From Alphaproteobacteria bacterium (GTDB lineage Bacteria; Pseudomonadota; Alphaproteobacteria; UBA6615): a stretch of DNA of 14,248 nucleotides. The stretch covers positions 1 to 14,248 of the forward strand of contig JABDJY010000372.1 in assembly GCA_013003285.1 (NCBI GenBank), read 5' to 3'. The translations under genes were made by a program, and so were the position numbers. Positions 13,099 through 14,248 of this stretch are shown piece by piece (positions within the stretch are counted from its first letter, which is position 1; each line of letters begins with the position of its first letter). The notes beneath the pieces were generated by a model. The model saw only the letters and a program-made list of their open reading frames with translations. It ran no database searches and had not been told where the DNA came from.

Positions 13099-13695
13099 AT
13101 GACCGAGTCTGAGCAAATAACCGACGATGGCGGCGGCCCAGAGGGCTCAGCCGACATATCCGATTCCACCAGGGATACCATCGTTATGGTCGGCCTCATG
13201 GGGGCCGGAAAAACGTCGATCGGGCGGCGCCTCGCCACGCGCCTCGGATTGCCCTTCGTTGACGCCGACGATGCCATCGAAGAAGCGGCCAAATCGTCGA
13301 TTTCCGACATTTTCGAGCGGCTGGGCGAAGAGAGCTTCCGCGATGGCGAACGCCGTGTTATCGCCCGCCTGCTGGATGATTCGCCGATTGTGCTGGCAAC
13401 CGGTGGCGGCGCATTCATGGACCCGGATACCCGCGCGCTTATTGCCGCCAAAGGCATATCCATCTGGCTGCGCGCCGATATCGATACATTGGTGCGACGG
13501 ACATCGCGCCGCGAAGACCGCCCCCTATTGAAGAATGGCGACCCCAGGAAAATACTGACCAACCTTATGAACCTTCGCTATCCTATCTATGCGCAGGCCG
13601 ACATCACCGTCGACAGCCTCGACGGGCCCGCCGAGGAAACATTGCAGCAAGTGCTCGACGCCCTGGAAGCGTACCGCACCGCGGAGAAGACATGA
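13099..13695 (+). CDS. aroK: Shikimate kinase
   Basis: A 198-residue shikimate kinase, which phosphorylates shikimate at the 3-OH with ATP in the cytoplasm (fifth step of aromatic amino acid synthesis). Walker A is GLMGAGKTS (32-40). FVDADDAIEE (53-62) carries the shikimate-binding Asp, SFRDGE (79-84) the substrate Arg at 81, LATGGGAF (99-106) the glycine-rich loop, RREDRPLL (137-144) the lid Arg, and NLRYPIYAQAD the last substrate Arg. All key residues are present. An acidic 28-residue N-terminal extension precedes the core, as in many alphaproteobacterial homologues. No Shine-Dalgarno precedes the ATG, and the -10 box ends eight bases before it, so leaderless translation is likely; the only other Met, at residue 30, abuts Walker A and would be too short. 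The stop overlaps the aroB start as ATGA. Confidence 0.96.
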   Translation: MTESEQITDDGGGPEGSADISDSTRDTIVMVGLMGAGKTSIGRRLATRLGLPFVDADDAIEEAAKSSISDIFERLGEESFRDGERRVIARLLDDSPIVLATGGGAFMDPDTRALIAAKGISIWLRADIDTLVRRTSRREDRPLLKNGDPRKILTNLMNLRYPIYAQADITVDSLDGPAEETLQQVLDALEAYRTAEKT

Positions 13696-14248
13696 CATCG
13701 AATGCCGATAACCGGCCGACCGATCAGATCAGCGTCGATCTCGGTCAACGCAGCTACGATATTCTAATCGGCCTCGGCCTGATCGAGAGCGCCGGCGCCG
13801 CGATCGCGTCGCGCCTATCGACCCCGCGCGCTTTCGTCATTACCGACACCAACGTGGCGCCGCTGTTGGGCGACCGCTTGGCCGCAAGTTTGGACAGCGC
13901 CGGCATCAGCAACGAAACCATCGTTCTGCCCGCCGGGGAGGCGACAAAATCCTTCGGGCCGTTCGAAAGCCTGGTGAACGATTTGCTGCAACGCGGCGTT
14001 GAACGGGCGACCACTTTGGTGGCGCTGGGCGGCGGCGTCATCGGCGATATAACCGGGTTTGCCGCCTCCACGCTGCTGCGCGGGATCAACTATGTGCAAG
14101 TGCCGACGACGTTGTTGGCACAGGTCGATAGCTCGGTCGGCGGTAAAACGGCGATCAATGCCGGTCCCGGCAAGAATCTGGTCGGTACCTTCTACCAGCC
14201 CCGGCTGGTGCTCGCCGACACCGCGACCCTCGACACACTGCCAAAACG
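13692..14248 (+). CDS. aroB: 3-dehydroquinate synthase, N-terminal part
   Basis: The first 185 codons of 3-dehydroquinate synthase, running off the right edge of the window with no stop. The enzyme converts DAHP to 3-dehydroquinate using NAD and a divalent metal, the second step of the shikimate pathway. Visible marks are VITDTNVAPLLG (49-60) and LPAGEATKSF (79-88) in the NAD domain, the glycine-rich LGGGVIGDITGFAASTLLRG (112-131), QVPTTLLAQVDSSVGGKT (136-153) with substrate-binding Lys 152, and GPGKNLVGTFYQP (158-170) with Lys 161. About half of the usual 360-380 residues are present. The ATG overlaps the aroK TGA (13692-13695), the common aroK-aroB arrangement, so the two should be co-transcribed and translationally coupled. 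Confidence 0.95.
   Translation, partial: MTSNADNRPTDQISVDLGQRSYDILIGLGLIESAGAAIASRLSTPRAFVITDTNVAPLLGDRLAASLDSAGISNETIVLPAGEATKSFGPFESLVNDLLQRGVERATTLVALGGGVIGDITGFAASTLLRGINYVQVPTTLLAQVDSSVGGKTAINAGPGKNLVGTFYQPRLVLADTATLDTLPK

Noticed and set aside
1..14248. CRISPR arrays, tRNA/rRNA genes, insertion sequences, toxin-antitoxin or phage-defence genes
   Set aside because: Looked for on both strands by eye; no regularly spaced repeats, cloverleaf, transposase motifs or defence domains were found.

Overview
The window looks like a chromosomal segment of a GC-rich alphaproteobacterium, probably near Rhodospirillales. The reasons are high GC with strong G/C bias at third codon positions, and the housekeeping order aroB-aroK diverging from a small membrane protein, a secreted helical-repeat protein, xerD and accA. 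The order assignment is inference from remembered synteny; no search was run.

Layout. (1) Positions 1-2935, + strand: the end of an ACMSD-like amidohydrolase, a 4,5-dihydroxyphthalate-decarboxylase-like protein and a GMC flavoprotein oxidoreductase, which together suggest an aromatic or carboxylic-acid catabolic cluster. (2) Positions 3073-4376, + strand: a more AT-rich cassette with a near-consensus -35 box, a duplicated dyad operator, a secreted cupin, an ArsR-type repressor without metal-site cysteines, and an SRPBCC/AHSA1 protein. The three genes are joined by ATGA overlaps. A strong hairpin follows, facing the converging next gene. (3) Positions 8804-4468, - strand: an acyl-CoA-dehydrogenase-fold protein lacking the usual EGT glutamate, an uncatalogued 53-residue ORF, an NtaA/DszA-type flavin monooxygenase and a succinate-semialdehyde-type aldehyde dehydrogenase. 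This is a plausible oxidative degradation operon of unknown substrate. (4) Positions 12931-8957, - strand: a 43-residue membrane protein overlapping a 643-residue secreted alpha-helical protein, then xerD (ATGA overlap) and accA (9-base gap). (5) Positions 13099-14248, + strand: aroK, apparently leaderless, and the start of aroB (ATGA overlap).

How they work together: aroK/aroB serve the shikimate pathway, accA serves malonyl-CoA synthesis and xerD serves chromosome dimer resolution. The left half is accessory catabolism and sensing. I see no CRISPR array, RNA gene, insertion sequence or phage gene. The least explained items are the duplicated operator with its cupin/ArsR/SRPBCC cassette, the acyl-CoA-dehydrogenase-like/flavin-monooxygenase operon with its small ORF, and the two small proteins.
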